Part shown: positions 8,324-17,692 of the stretch, piece after piece | How the letters are laid out: each line of letters begins with the position of its first letter | How positions within the stretch are numbered: position 1 is the first letter of the stretch | Origin: Erysipelotrichaceae bacterium | GTDB lineage: Bacteria > Bacillota_I > Bacilli_A > Erysipelotrichales > Coprobacillaceae | Direction of reading: 5' to 3' | Assembly (NCBI GenBank): GCA_021201315.1 | Contig: JAJQFG010000097.1 | Coordinates: forward strand, 1-49,473 | DNA: 49,473 bases | Notes under the pieces: generated by a model | Told to the model about the DNA's origin: nothing | What the model saw: the letters and a program-made list of their open reading frames with translations, nothing else | The model's database searches: none | Position numbers and translations under genes: made by a program

Positions 8324-8352
8324 TTGTTTTTGTGTAACAATTTGGCTATAAT
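8324..8352 (+). promoter_or_regulatory. Promoter of the pheST T-box leader
   Basis: TTGTTT (8324-8329) and TATAAT (8347-8352) are 17 bases apart, directly after the methyltransferase stop codon and before the T-box leader. Confidence 0.75.
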
Positions 8353-8364
8353 TGAGTCGTTAAA

Positions 8365-8566
8365 ACTGTGAAAAGGATTAGTAAATAAGGAAGATGTCTT
8401 AGAGAGGAAAATAAATGGTGAAAGTTTTCTGACAATGTACTTATTGAATTCACCTTGGAGTGCGACTAATCATCGCCGTATGCATCGCGTTAAGAGCTAA
8501 GAGGGCACATATTGATGTGAATAAGGATGGTACCGCGATAATTTCGTTCCTTTAAGGAACGTTTTT
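8365..8566 (+). ncRNA. T-box riboswitch, phenylalanine-specific
   Basis: The leader contains the conserved T-box stretch AAGGATGGTACCGCG (about 8523-8537) that pairs with the uncharged tRNA acceptor end. A terminator (8545-8566, CGTTCC/GGAACG plus T-run) competes with the antiterminator. A TTC triplet at 8449-8451 lies in the expected specifier position of Stem I and reads Phe, which fits the pheST genes downstream. Low charging of tRNA-Phe should favour read-through into pheS and pheT. Confidence 0.92.
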
Positions 8567-8585
8567 ATTTTATAAGGAGGATATT

Positions 8586-9620
8586 ATGGACGAACTATTA
8601 CAAATTAAAGAAGAAGCTTTAAGTAAGATTGATAGTTGTACAACTCTTAAAGATTTGAATGATTTAAGAGTCTTTTATTTGGGTAAAAAAGGGCCAATGC
8701 AAGCAGCTATGAAATCTATGAAAAACATGCCAAAAGATCAAAGAGCTACTTTTGGACAAGTTTCTAATAAGGTTAAACAAGACATAACAAAAGCAATTGA
8801 AGATAAGAAGGTTCAATTAGAAGAAGAAGCAATCATTAATAAAATCAAAAACGAAACAATTGATATTGCTTTACCAAGTCAACAATTACCTGTAGGAACA
8901 ATTCATCCTTTAACTATGGTTAAAGAACAATTAGAAGATTTATTTGTAGGTATGGGATATACAGTTGCTGAAGGGCCAGAAGTTGAAACCGATCATTTTA
9001 ACTTTGAATTAATGAATATTCCTAAAGATCATCCTGCTAGAGATATGCAAGATACATTCTACATTGATGAAAATTTACTTATGAGAACACATACATCACC
9101 TGTGCAAGCACATGTATTATTAGCTGCTAAAGGGGAAGGACCTATTAAAGTTATTTGCCCAGGTAAAACATATCGTCGTGACGATGATGATGCAACGCAT
9201 TCTCATCAATTCTCACAATGTGAAGGTTTGGTTATTGGTAAAAATATAACAATGGCTGATTTAACTGGAACATTAGAATTATTTGCAAAAAAGATGTTTG
9301 GTGAAAAACGTGAAATTCGTTTAAGACCATCTTATTTTCCATTTACTGAACCAAGTGTTGAAGTAGATATTTCTTGCTTTAACTGTGATGGTAAAGGCTG
9401 TGCTATGTGTAAAGGTACTGGATGGATAGAAGTATTAGGTGCTGGTATGGTTAATCCTAGAGTGCTTGAAATGTGTGGTTTTGATAGTGAAGAATATCAA
9501 GGCTTTGCCTTTGGTATTGGCTTAGAAAGAGTTGCCATGTTGAAATATGGTATTGATAATATTAGAGATTTCTACAGTGATGATTTAAGATTCTTAAATC
9601 AATTCGCTAGAAAGGATTAG
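8586..9620 (+). CDS. Phenylalanyl-tRNA synthetase alpha subunit
   Basis: PheS, 344 residues, the usual bacterial length. It forms an alpha2-beta2 enzyme with PheT that charges tRNA-Phe. An N-terminal coiled coil (about 1-90) binds tRNA. The class II catalytic core includes motif 2 around P-G-K-T-Y-R-R-D and motif 3 around [13 protein letters not shown] near residue 311. A short cysteine-containing insertion ([12 protein letters not shown]) near residue 259 is present. The start follows AAGGAGG. pheT begins two bases after the stop. Confidence 0.98.
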   Translation: MDELLQIKEEALSKIDSCTTLKDLNDLRVFYLGKKGPMQAAMKSMKNMPKDQRATFGQVSNKVKQDITKAIEDKKVQLEEEAIINKIKNETIDIALPSQQLPVGTIHPLTMVKEQLEDLFVGMGYTVAEGPEVETDHFNFELMNIPKDHPARDMQDTFYIDENLLMRTHTSPVQAHVLLAAKGEGPIKVICPGKTYRRDDDDATHSHQFSQCEGLVIGKNITMADLTGTLELFAKKMFGEKREIRLRPSYFPFTEPSVEVDISCFNCDGKGCAMCKGTGWIEVLGAGMVNPRVLEMCGFDSEEYQGFAFGIGLERVAMLKYGIDNIRDFYSDDLRFLNQFARKD

Positions 9621-9622
9621 TT

Positions 9623-12010
9623 ATGAAAGTTAGTTTAAAATTATTAAATGAATATGTTAAAGTAGATGATTATCAACCTCAAGAAATTGCTGATAAATTA
9701 ACTTATATAGGTCATGAAGTAGAAGGTATGGATGTCTTTGCTCATGGTGATAAATTGGTTATTGGCGAAGTTTTAGATTGTGTTCCTCATCCTGATAGTG
9801 ATCATTTGAAAGTATGTCAAGTTAACGTTGGAAATGAAGTTAATCAAATCGTTTGTGGAGCACCTAATATTGCTAAAGGTCAAAAAGTTATTGTTGCATT
9901 ACCAGGTTGTGAATTAGCTCAAGGTCAAAAGATTAATGCTGGTAAGATTAGAGGAGAATTATCTAATGGGATGATTTGTTCTATAGCTGAATTAGGTATT
10001 GATCAAAGATTATTAAGACCAAAAGATAAAGATGGTACACATGAATTACCATTAGATGCACCAGTGGGTGAAGAAGCATTAAAATATTTAGGTTATGATG
10101 ATACTATTTTAGATATTGGATTAACACCAAATCGTGCTGATTGTATGTCTTTGATTTCTTTAGCTTATGAAGTGGGTGCTTTGCTTAATAGAGAGGTGAA
10201 GATTCCTGAAATTAAGGAAATGGATGAATTAGAAAGTGATATTAAAGTTGTAGTAGAAACTGATAAATGTCCTTTCTTTGGAGCAAAATTAGTCAAAGGT
10301 GTGAATACTAAAGAGTCACCAGAATGGTTAAGAACATATTTGATGGCTAGTGGTGTTAAACCTATTAATAATGTAGTTGATATTTCTAACTTTGTCATGA
10401 TTGAAACTGGTCAACCTATTCATATGTATGATTATGATAAATTAAAGAAAAAAGAATTTGTGATTAAAACAGGTTTTAATGAAAAGGTTGTTTTATTGGA
10501 TGATAATGAATATCAATTATTGCCTGAAGATATTATTGTTTCTACTGATGATGGTATTGGCTGTGTTGCAGGTGTAATGGGTGGTAATGATACAAAGATT
10601 GATGATAGTACTGTTAATATCGTTATTGAAGCAGCTACTTTTGACGGTGCAGCTTTAAGAAATACGGCAAGACGCTTGAACTTATTAACAGATGCTTCTC
10701 AACACTATATTAAAGGTGCTATTGATACTGCTAATACATACCGTGTATTAAATAGATGTGCCTCTTTATTAAAAGACTTAGCTGACGCTAAAGAAATCTA
10801 TAAAACAGTATCTACACCATATGATGCTAAACAACGTGTCATTACTTGTTCAACAGCCAAAGTTAATCATCTTCTAGGTACAAATATTACTACTGAAGAA
10901 ATTGCTGATATCTATACAAGATTACATTTTACATATTCATTAGAAAATGATGTTTTCAATGTTACAGTACCTACATATCGTAATGATATGAGTATTCCTG
11001 CAGATCTTATTGAAGAGGTTGCCAGAATGTATGGTTATAATAATATTCCTTCAACATTACCAGAAATGGAAACAACGCAAGGTGCTTTAACTGATGTTCA
11101 ATCTAAAACAAGATTCTTAAAACATCTTTTATCTGATTTAGGTTTACATGAAACCATTACTTATACATTAACTTCATCTTCTAAAGTAGATGACTTCAAT
11201 CTCTTCCATCCAAATGAACCTGTACAATTATTATCACCATTAAGTGAAGAAAGAAGTATGACAAGAAAATCATTGATACCTTCATTATTAGAAGTTATTA
11301 ACTACAATAATTCTCATGCTATTAAGGATGTTAATATCTTTGAAATATCTAATACATATTCAAAAGATACAGAATTATCATCACTAGCTATCGCTTGTTC
11401 TGGTTCATATCAATCTGTACCTTGGAAACAAATCAATACCAAAGCAGACTTCTATTTAGTTAAGGGATTTGTAGATACAATCTTTAAAAAATTAAACATC
11501 GAAGAATCACGATATACTTTAAAACGTGTAGAAGAAGACAATCGCTATTTCCATCCAGGTAGAAGTGGTTATATTATGATGGGTAAAAACATTGTTGGTG
11601 TGATTGGTGAAATTCATCCATTAATGGCTAAAAAATATGATATCAAAGATGCTTATGTCGCTGAATTGAATTTATCAGTCTTATTAGGCTTAAAAACTAG
11701 AAAACTTCAATTCACATCTATTCCTCAATATCCATCAGTTACTAGAGATATTGCTTTAGTTATGGATAAAGATATTCCAACATATGATGTTGTTAAATCA
11801 ATTCAAAAGACAAGTAAACGTATGATTAACCAAATAGAAATCTTTGATGTCTATGAGGGTGAACATGTTGAAGAAGGTAAAAAATCAGTTGCTATTTCTT
11901 TGACATTCCAGGATCCATCTAAGACATTAGAAGATGCAACCGTTAATAAATTAATGGAAGATATTTTAAATGTTGTTGAAAAACAATATAATGCTCATTT
12001 AAGAGCTTAA
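9623..12010 (+). CDS. Phenylalanyl-tRNA synthetase beta subunit
   Basis: PheT, 795 residues, full length. In order it has an N-terminal EMAP/OB-type tRNA-binding domain (about 40-150), the B3/B4 editing domain (about 210-380), the B5 domain (about 400-475), a degenerate class II core (about 480-680) and a C-terminal anticodon-binding FDX-ACB domain (about 700-795). It edits mischarged Tyr-tRNA-Phe and anchors the tRNA. It is co-transcribed with pheS under the T-box. A strong terminator follows directly. Confidence 0.98.
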   Translation: MKVSLKLLNEYVKVDDYQPQEIADKLTYIGHEVEGMDVFAHGDKLVIGEVLDCVPHPDSDHLKVCQVNVGNEVNQIVCGAPNIAKGQKVIVALPGCELAQGQKINAGKIRGELSNGMICSIAELGIDQRLLRPKDKDGTHELPLDAPVGEEALKYLGYDDTILDIGLTPNRADCMSLISLAYEVGALLNREVKIPEIKEMDELESDIKVVVETDKCPFFGAKLVKGVNTKESPEWLRTYLMASGVKPINNVVDISNFVMIETGQPIHMYDYDKLKKKEFVIKTGFNEKVVLLDDNEYQLLPEDIIVSTDDGIGCVAGVMGGNDTKIDDSTVNIVIEAATFDGAALRNTARRLNLLTDASQHYIKGAIDTANTYRVLNRCASLLKDLADAKEIYKTVSTPYDAKQRVITCSTAKVNHLLGTNITTEEIADIYTRLHFTYSLENDVFNVTVPTYRNDMSIPADLIEEVARMYGYNNIPSTLPEMETTQGALTDVQSKTRFLKHLLSDLGLHETITYTLTSSSKVDDFNLFHPNEPVQLLSPLSEERSMTRKSLIPSLLEVINYNNSHAIKDVNIFEISNTYSKDTELSSLAIACSGSYQSVPWKQINTKADFYLVKGFVDTIFKKLNIEESRYTLKRVEEDNRYFHPGRSGYIMMGKNIVGVIGEIHPLMAKKYDIKDAYVAELNLSVLLGLKTRKLQFTSIPQYPSVTRDIALVMDKDIPTYDVVKSIQKTSKRMINQIEIFDVYEGEHVEEGKKSVAISLTFQDPSKTLEDATVNKLMEDILNVVEKQYNAHLRA

Positions 12011-12035
12011 TAGTCCTCAACGAGGACTATTTTTA
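12011..12035 (+). terminator. Terminator after pheT
   Basis: TAGTCCTC and GAGGACTA pair around three bases, followed by five T residues. Confidence 0.9.
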
Positions 12036-12296
12036 TTAAGTTGATTTTTGCAATATTATGTGTAAATGAAGATATTGCTTTTAATGAATTATTAAATATA
12101 TGATAAAATTGTAAGTATCTATTTCAAACAATTCTAAAAAATATTTGATTAATTTTCCTAAGAAAAACATAAATTCTGGTAAATCAAGCTAAAACCATAT
12201 GAATTTTAAGCCTTAAAATCTATTATCATTTACAATTTTTTATCACTTAATCAATTAAGCGATAATTATACTGAATATTTTAGTAGTTCAATTATA
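12036..12296. other. Decayed intergenic region after pheT
   Basis: No complete gene is seen. The frame of the downstream metallopeptidase remnant stays open from about 12205, so the 3' part may hold eroded coding sequence of the same phage-like gene. The rest is AT-rich with no clear promoter or hairpin. Confidence 0.4.
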
Positions 12297-12924
12297 TGGC
12301 CTGAGGGTGGCCATGTGATATCTAAAAATGAATATAAAGAGTTCAGAGATAAAGCTAATGTTTTAGGTTATAAGGTAAGTGGATTTAAAAAATTTGATGG
12401 TGATATCAATCTAGTGCTTGATTGTATGGAAAAAACGCAAGTTATTAGAGAGAAGTATAATGATTTGTTTAAAGGTAATTATATTGAAATGTATAAAGCC
12501 AAGATTTCCACTAGATAATGATACATTTGCGATGATAGGTAATAGTAACCATGAAATAATCATTAATCAGTATGCCTTTAGATCAAGAGAGATGTTAGCG
12601 TTGGAATATCAAAAATTGGTTGATCAAGGATTTTTTGTGAAAGGAACAGATTATTATTCAATTCTGATTCATGAATTAGGACATATTATAGGTAAAGTTT
12701 ATCATATTGATAGTTTAAAAATAGCTAATGATATAACTGAATCAAAATCACATAATACATTAAATTATTTAAAAGATAATCTATCAATTTACGCGGGTCG
12801 TTTTGGTGATGGTAGAGAAATTATTTCAGAAGTTTTTTCCGATTATTTCAATAGTAATAATACTATTGATTTTTCATTGAAATTTATAGATGAAATTGAT
12901 AAAATAATTATAGAAAAGGAGTGA
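12297..12924 (+). pseudogene. Frameshifted remnant of a phage-like metallopeptidase-domain protein
   Basis: Two overlapping frames encode one apparent domain. The first reads from W-P-E-G-G-H-V-I-S-K-N-E-Y (12297 onward) to about 12500 and then ends; the next frame carries on with P-L-D-N-D-T-F-A-M to 12924. The second part holds a zinc motif H-E-L-G-H (near 12670-12684) and then G-R-E-I-I-S-E-V-F-S-D-Y-F, where the Glu could be the third ligand. The layout resembles C-terminal peptidase-like domains of phage or integrative-element head-morphogenesis proteins (low certainty). There is no upstream start or body, so the gene is truncated as well as frameshifted. A sequencing error could explain the shift but not the missing N-terminus. 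Confidence 0.6.
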
Positions 12925-12929
12925 AAATT

Positions 12930-13109
12930 ATGACAGCAAATAAAAGAATGTTTTATTGGCAAGATAATGAAGAATGGTTTTATACAAAAACAAATTCGAA
13001 AGGCTATGTCAAATTTATATTAACCAACAAAGCTCCTAAAGAAGCAAGAAAAAGTTTTAGAGCGTATAAACGCTATATTAGAATTAGAAAATTGATGGGT
13101 ACATGGTAA
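12930..13109 (+). CDS. Small basic phage-like protein, unknown function
   Basis: A 59-residue protein started at ATG 12930, six bases after the stop of the metallopeptidase remnant, with AAAGGAGTG as ribosome binding site. It is rich in Lys, Arg, Tyr and Trp, and contains the stretch N-K-A-P-K-E-A-R-K-S-F. Small proteins with a similar A-P-K-E-A segment occur beside phage structural genes, but I cannot name the family. It is probably part of the same decayed element. Confidence 0.5.
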   Translation: MTANKRMFYWQDNEEWFYTKTNSKGYVKFILTNKAPKEARKSFRAYKRYIRIRKLMGTW

Positions 13110-13168
13110 AAAATGTTTTGTATTATTGAAGAGATATTATAAAAACATATCAGATAAATAATAAAGTT

Positions 13169-13197
13169 AATTGTTCTTGTGTAAGAACAATTTTTTT
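13169..13197 (+). terminator. Terminator after the phage-like remnant
   Basis: AATTGTTCTT and AAGAACAATT pair around GTGT, followed by seven T residues. Confidence 0.88.
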
Positions 13198-13250
13198 CTG
13201 TAGTTGTTTTTAGATGAATTTTTATTTTGATTCAATATTTTGCAAAATAA

Positions 13251-13283
13251 GAAGCAACAAATCATAAAAATTTGTTGTTTTTA
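13251..13283 (+). terminator. Second hairpin with T-run
   Basis: CAACAAA (13255-13261) pairs with TTTGTTG (13271-13277), followed by a T-run. It sits between the phage-like remnant and the permease pseudogene and may mark the end of a lost gene. Confidence 0.55.
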
Positions 13284-13317
13284 AGGTAATATATTGGTAT
13301 AACTTAAAAGTTGCTTG

Positions 13318-14478
13318 TATTATGCTGGTTGGACTTATTGGGCATGCCATATTACTTACATTGCTTCTAAGAGCAGTGGCGGTTTAAAAGCTTTAAGTTG
13401 AGCTATATTTAGAAATGCTGAAACTTATGATACTTTCCCAACGCTTGCTGTACAGCTTGTTACATTGGCTATTTTACTAATATTCTGCTGGGTTGCTAGT
13501 CAAGGTATGAACCCTTTAAAGAGCCTGGCTACAGCAGCAGGATCAAGTATGTTTGTTATGTCAATTTTATTTATTTTGATGATGTTTGCTGCACCTGTTA
13601 TTAATCCTAATGGTGGCTATGTTTCAATGGACTTTAGTTTAAAGAATATTATACCGCAATTCAATGTTAACTATTTTACGTCACTATCAATTTTGGTTTT
13701 TGCAGTAGGTGGTTGTGAAAAGATTTCCCCTTATGTTAACAAGGTTGGAAATCCTTCAAAAGGATTTCCAAAAGGTATGATTACACTAGCTATTATGGTT
13801 ATGGTTTGCACTATTTTAGGTACAGTTGCTATGGGTATGATGTTTGATCCTGAAGTTATTAATGAAAACTTTAGTTCTTATGTTTCAAATGGTGCTTATT
13901 GGGCATTCCAACAATTAGGTGAATATTATCATGTGGGAGATTTACTATTAGTTATTTATGCATTATGTAATATGGTTGGACAATTATCAACATTGGTAAT
14001 TAGTATTGATGCACCACTTAGAATGTTGTTAGATAATAAAGACACACAACAATTCATTCCTAAAGCATTATTGAAACAAAATGAACATGGTGCTTATATC
14101 AATGGTATTAAATTAGTAGCTTTATTATCAGGCGCTATTATTTTAGTACAATCTGTTGTTCCAGGAGCTGCAGCTGTTTTAACCCAATTAACTAAGCTTA
14201 ATTCTGTATGTATGCCACTTCGTTATTTATGGGTATTTGTGGCTTATATGGCATTAAGAAAGCAATTTGATAAATTCCCTGCTGAATATCGATTTGTAAA
14301 AGGTCAAGGATTAGCTATGTTCTTTGGTGGCTGGTGTTTTGTCGTAACTTTAGCATGTTGTATTATGGGTATGTATTCTACTGATTTATTTACGATGGTA
14401 TTAAATATTGCAACACCAATTGTTTTAACAACATTAGGTCTTATTTTACCTGAAATTGCAAAAAGAGAGGCACAGTAG
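13318..14478 (+). pseudogene. Amino acid permease (APC family), N-terminally truncated with an in-frame stop
   Basis: The reading frame from 13318 (Y-Y-A-G-W-T-Y-W) to 14478 looks like one continuous APC-superfamily permease of the GadC/YjeM kind. It is interrupted by TGA at 13399-13401, where the surrounding L-S-x-A-I-F suggests a lost Trp (TGG to TGA). Upstream, a TAA at 13300-13302 closes the frame and the first two or so helices are missing. The rest, about eight to nine membrane segments including G-G-C-E-K-I-S-P-Y-V-N-K, is well preserved. A shortened 337-residue protein from TTG 13465 is possible but would lack the substrate-binding N-terminal helices. Loss seems recent because the 3' part has no other defects. 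Confidence 0.75.
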
Positions 14479-14499
14479 TATAATAATTTTGGAGGTTAT

Positions 14500-15822
14500 A
14501 TGATGTATAAAGAAGTTTCTAAAGATTTATTACAGTTTCTCAAAAAGAGTCCTACAGCATTTCATGCTGTAGAAAATATTAGACAAGAATTACTTGATCA
14601 TGGTTATCAAGAACTATTAGAAAGTGAACATTGGCATATAGAAAGTAATCAAAAATATTTTGTAACAAGAAATCAATCTAGTATTATTGCCTTTCATACA
14701 GGAGATATATTAGATAATTATAGTTTTCATATTGTTTCATCACATAGTGATTCACCAACATTTAAGATTAAAGAAAATGCTGAATTACAAGTCAATAATC
14801 AATATATGAAGCTTAACGTAGAACCTTATGGAGGCATGCTTTGCGCTACCTGGTTTGATAAACCTTTATCTATAGCAGGTAGAGTATTGATTAAACAAGA
14901 TAACCAATTTATACCAACATTACTAAATATTGATAAAGACTTGGTTTTAATTCCTAATGTAGCGATACATATGAATAGAAGCGTTAATGATGGTTATGCT
15001 TATAACCAACAAATTGATATGTTACCACTATTTGGTGGCAGTGAATGTCAAAATGGAGACTTTAGAAAATTAATTGCAGAAGAATTAAATGTTAATGTTG
15101 AAAATATTTATGGTTGTGATCTTTACTTATACAATCGTACGAATCCGTCTATCTGGGGATTAAATGAAGAATTTATTTCAGCAGGGCGTATTGATGATTT
15201 ACAATGTGCTTATACGTCATTACAGGCTTTCTTAAACAGTTATAATAAAGAAAATATTAATGTTTTTGCATGCTTTGATAATGAAGAAGTTGGATCACAA
15301 TCAAAACAAGGAGCTGGATCTACATTATTATATGATGTTTTAAAACGCATTAATATGTCTTTGAATAAGTCAGAAGAAGATTTTTATCGTGCTGTAGCTT
15401 CTAGTTTCATGATAAGTGCAGATAATGCACATGCCGTTCATCCTAATCATCCAGAACTTACAGATGCTAAAAATTGTGTCTATATGAATGAAGGAATTGT
15501 TATAAAATCACATGCTGGTCAAAAATATACAAGTGACGCAACCAGTGTAGCGGTTTTTAAATCTATATGTGAAAAAGTAAATGTTCCTGTACAATTCTTT
15601 GCGAATCGTTCTGATAAATTAGGTGGTAGTACATTAGGTAATATTGCTATGTCACAAGTATCTATGAATAGTGTTGATATAGGTTTACCACAACTTGCGA
15701 TGCATTCATCATATGAAACAGCTGGTATGAAGGATACTTATTATATGATTAAAGCCTTGACAGAATTCTATAACTGTCATATTGAAGAGACAACAAATCA
15801 TGTTTTAAAGGTTATTAAATAA
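14500..15822 (+). CDS. M18-family aspartyl aminopeptidase
   Basis: A 440-residue zinc aminopeptidase that trims acidic N-terminal residues from peptides in the cytoplasm. Metal-binding motifs of the family are present: S-S-H-S-D-S-P-T near residue 84, G-R-I-D-D-L near 227, D-N-E-E-V-G-S near 260, S-A-D-N-A-H-A near 306, and the C-terminal A-M-H-S-S-Y-E-T. Length fits the ApeB/DNPEP type. Two adjacent ATG codons follow GGAGG; the first is used here. The stop overlaps the next start by one base (TAATG). Because the permease upstream is broken, any amino acid uptake and peptide use link between them is lost. Confidence 0.94.
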   Translation: MMYKEVSKDLLQFLKKSPTAFHAVENIRQELLDHGYQELLESEHWHIESNQKYFVTRNQSSIIAFHTGDILDNYSFHIVSSHSDSPTFKIKENAELQVNNQYMKLNVEPYGGMLCATWFDKPLSIAGRVLIKQDNQFIPTLLNIDKDLVLIPNVAIHMNRSVNDGYAYNQQIDMLPLFGGSECQNGDFRKLIAEELNVNVENIYGCDLYLYNRTNPSIWGLNEEFISAGRIDDLQCAYTSLQAFLNSYNKENINVFACFDNEEVGSQSKQGAGSTLLYDVLKRINMSLNKSEEDFYRAVASSFMISADNAHAVHPNHPELTDAKNCVYMNEGIVIKSHAGQKYTSDATSVAVFKSICEKVNVPVQFFANRSDKLGGSTLGNIAMSQVSMNSVDIGLPQLAMHSSYETAGMKDTYYMIKALTEFYNCHIEETTNHVLKVIK

Positions 15823-16412
15823 TGGAAAATAATCTTAATGATGCTTATCAGCAATTACTAGAAGAAATGATTCCCTATATTTATAAAATAACTAAAGATG
15901 AAAATAAAACTCAGATATTACAAAATAAAATTATTGAGCAATTGTTAGAACATCAAAATAAATATAACAATACTCAAAAAATATCTTCTAATATCAAAGA
16001 TTATGTTTATAAAACAAATAAAAATATCAGTTATAAAAATCAACTCAAACAAATTAAAGAAGAAGATAAACAAAAATATAGTATTTCGATTATATTAATT
16101 ATTATGTGTGGTTATATTGTTATTGCATTTTTAAAAGAATTTTTAAGTCAAAATTATTTGATACATTTTTATATTGATTCTTTAATAGCGGTTGTTGCAT
16201 TTTTTATCACAATACGTCAAATGCTAGGTATATATCATTTGATAAAGAAACACGATATATCATTAAGACCACTTGGTGTTATCATTGCTGGGTTTGTATT
16301 AAGTATTATTGTAACTTTCATTACATATACAAGTCCTTTTGATATAACATTTTTACTTATTGTCATTGCTTCAATAACATCAAAAAGAATCTACGATAAA
16401 GAGATGGCTTAG
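15822..16412 (+). CDS. Membrane protein of unknown function (DUF1129-like layout)
   Basis: A 196-residue protein: a charged, helical N-terminal half (about 1-88) and a C-terminal half with four membrane segments. It begins in the stop codon of the aminopeptidase gene, so translation is coupled. No catalytic residues are apparent. The arrangement of a cytoplasmic helical region and a C-terminal four-helix membrane part resembles DUF1129-type proteins of Firmicutes, but I am not sure of that. Confidence 0.6.
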   Translation: MENNLNDAYQQLLEEMIPYIYKITKDENKTQILQNKIIEQLLEHQNKYNNTQKISSNIKDYVYKTNKNISYKNQLKQIKEEDKQKYSISIILIIMCGYIVIAFLKEFLSQNYLIHFYIDSLIAVVAFFITIRQMLGIYHLIKKHDISLRPLGVIIAGFVLSIIVTFITYTSPFDITFLLIVIASITSKRIYDKEMA

Positions 16413-16423
16413 CCATCTCTTTT
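16398..16423. terminator. Terminator shared by converging genes
   Basis: AAAGAGATGGCT and AGCCATCTCTTT pair almost perfectly and include the stop codon of the upstream plus-strand gene. T-rich flanks on both strands allow it to serve the minus-strand exporter operon as well. Confidence 0.75.
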
Positions 16424-16877
16424 ATTCGCTTTTTTCAAATTCATGATTTTTGATACGTTTATATACTTGTAATGATGTAGATGAAATAAGAATACCTAAA
16501 GCAATAGACATACTAATTCCTAATGTTTGTAATAAACTTGAAATAAATAATATATCATAACCTTGCACAGCATAAAACATAGTATTATAAATACCACTAC
16601 CTGGAACTAGTGGGAAACATCCAATAACAATAAATATAGTTGCAGGTGCTTTTAGTATTCGAGCGAACATTTCACTAAGCAATGCTACCACTAACATCCC
16701 AATAAAAGTCTGTAAATAAACATTATTAGTAAAATCTAAACAAACATAAATAAAATAACCCAATGCACCCAAACCACTTCCAATAAAAGCAAAATGCATA
16801 TTTTTAAAAACTCTAAAGATAAATGAAAAACCCAAACAGCCAAAAAAGGCAGCCAAACAATGTATAAAAATAGTCAT
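16422..16877 (-). CDS. Threonine/serine exporter, small subunit (YjjB/ThrE C-part)
   Basis: A 151-residue protein with four to five membrane helices, matching the C-terminal half of ThrE-type exporters (YjjB, DUF3815). It follows the larger half with no gap: the stop TAG of that gene is directly followed by this ATG, and AGGAGG lies inside the upstream coding end. Together the two halves export threonine and serine or, in some bacteria, dicarboxylates. The conserved pattern F-P-L-V-P-G-S-G-I-Y near residue 75 is present. Confidence 0.88.
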   Translation of the reverse strand: MTIFIHCLAAFFGCLGFSFIFRVFKNMHFAFIGSGLGALGYFIYVCLDFTNNVYLQTFIGMLVVALLSEMFARILKAPATIFIVIGCFPLVPGSGIYNTMFYAVQGYDILFISSLLQTLGISMSIALGILISSTSLQVYKRIKNHEFEKSE

Positions 16878-17627
16878 CTAAGCGCCTCCTATAACCATTA
16901 CAATACCAACGCCTATAGCAATACTAGAAGCTATTAAAATAGCTTCAACTAGCCTCATCGTCCCTGATACAAGATTTCCACCAATCATATCACGTAAACT
17001 ATTCGTAATCGCAATACCTGGTGTTAAAATCATCAAACATCCTATGATAGTAGCATCCATTTTTTCAATCAATCCAAATTTAAAACTGATAATAGCTAAA
17101 GTAGCAATCATCATACTTGATATCATTGTTCTTACAATACTGTTAATAGCTACTGCTTCCATAGCTAAAACAACGTAATATAGTACAAATCCAATCAATC
17201 CTGCAACAATCATTTCATTAATACCACCACCAAAAAATACACAAAACATAGCACTTGAAAAAATATATCCAAATAGAATTAATGGTAAGTCTAATTGATC
17301 ATTTTTAATACTATCAATACTATCTTTAATTTCATGATATGTTAATTGTTGATTGGATACTTCTCTTACTAATTGATTCAATTCATGAAGATGATCTAAA
17401 TGAATATGACTACTATGTATAACTTTTGAACTATGATAAGGTGTTCCATCTGTTAATTTGAGTGAAATTGTAAAGTATGTAGGAAGCGCAAACACTTCAA
17501 TATCTTTAAAATAATACGCTTCACACATACGTTTTATTGATTCTTCAACACGATATATCTCTGCTCCATGTTTTAATAATAAGAAACCTATTTCGTTAAT
17601 TGTATCTAATATTTCTACTTCGTTCAT
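16878..17627 (-). CDS. Threonine/serine exporter, large subunit (YjjP/ThrE N-part)
   Basis: A 249-residue DUF1212 protein. A cytoplasmic N-terminal domain of about 115 residues (with G-A-E-I-Y-R-V-E-E-S near residue 20 and the T-Y-F-T-I-S-L segment) precedes five membrane helices; T-P-G-I-A-I-T-N-S-L-R-D is the family motif in the membrane part. ATG 17627 follows GAGGGG; an in-frame TTG at 17639 is less likely. It forms an operon with the small subunit. The promoter at 17664-17692 overlaps the end of tmcAL. Confidence 0.9.
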   Translation of the reverse strand: MNEVEILDTINEIGFLLLKHGAEIYRVEESIKRMCEAYYFKDIEVFALPTYFTISLKLTDGTPYHSSKVIHSSHIHLDHLHELNQLVREVSNQQLTYHEIKDSIDSIKNDQLDLPLILFGYIFSSAMFCVFFGGGINEMIVAGLIGFVLYYVVLAMEAVAINSIVRTMISSMMIATLAIISFKFGLIEKMDATIIGCLMILTPGIAITNSLRDMIGGNLVSGTMRLVEAILIASSIAIGVGIVMVIGGA

Positions 17628-17663
17628 ATTACCCCTCAATAAAATTGTATTTAAATCGATACA

Positions 17664-17692
17664 ATCATATGCTAGAATATGGCTAATGTCAA
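17664..17692 (-). promoter_or_regulatory. Promoter of the ThrE-type exporter operon
   Basis: On the minus strand TTGACA (17687-17692) and TATGAT (17664-17669) are 17 bases apart. The -35 box overlaps the stop codon of tmcAL. Confidence 0.75.

Noticed and set aside
13399-13401. TGA as a selenocysteine codon in the permease
   Set aside because: The context fits a lost Trp, the N-terminus is also missing, and permeases of this family are not known selenoproteins.
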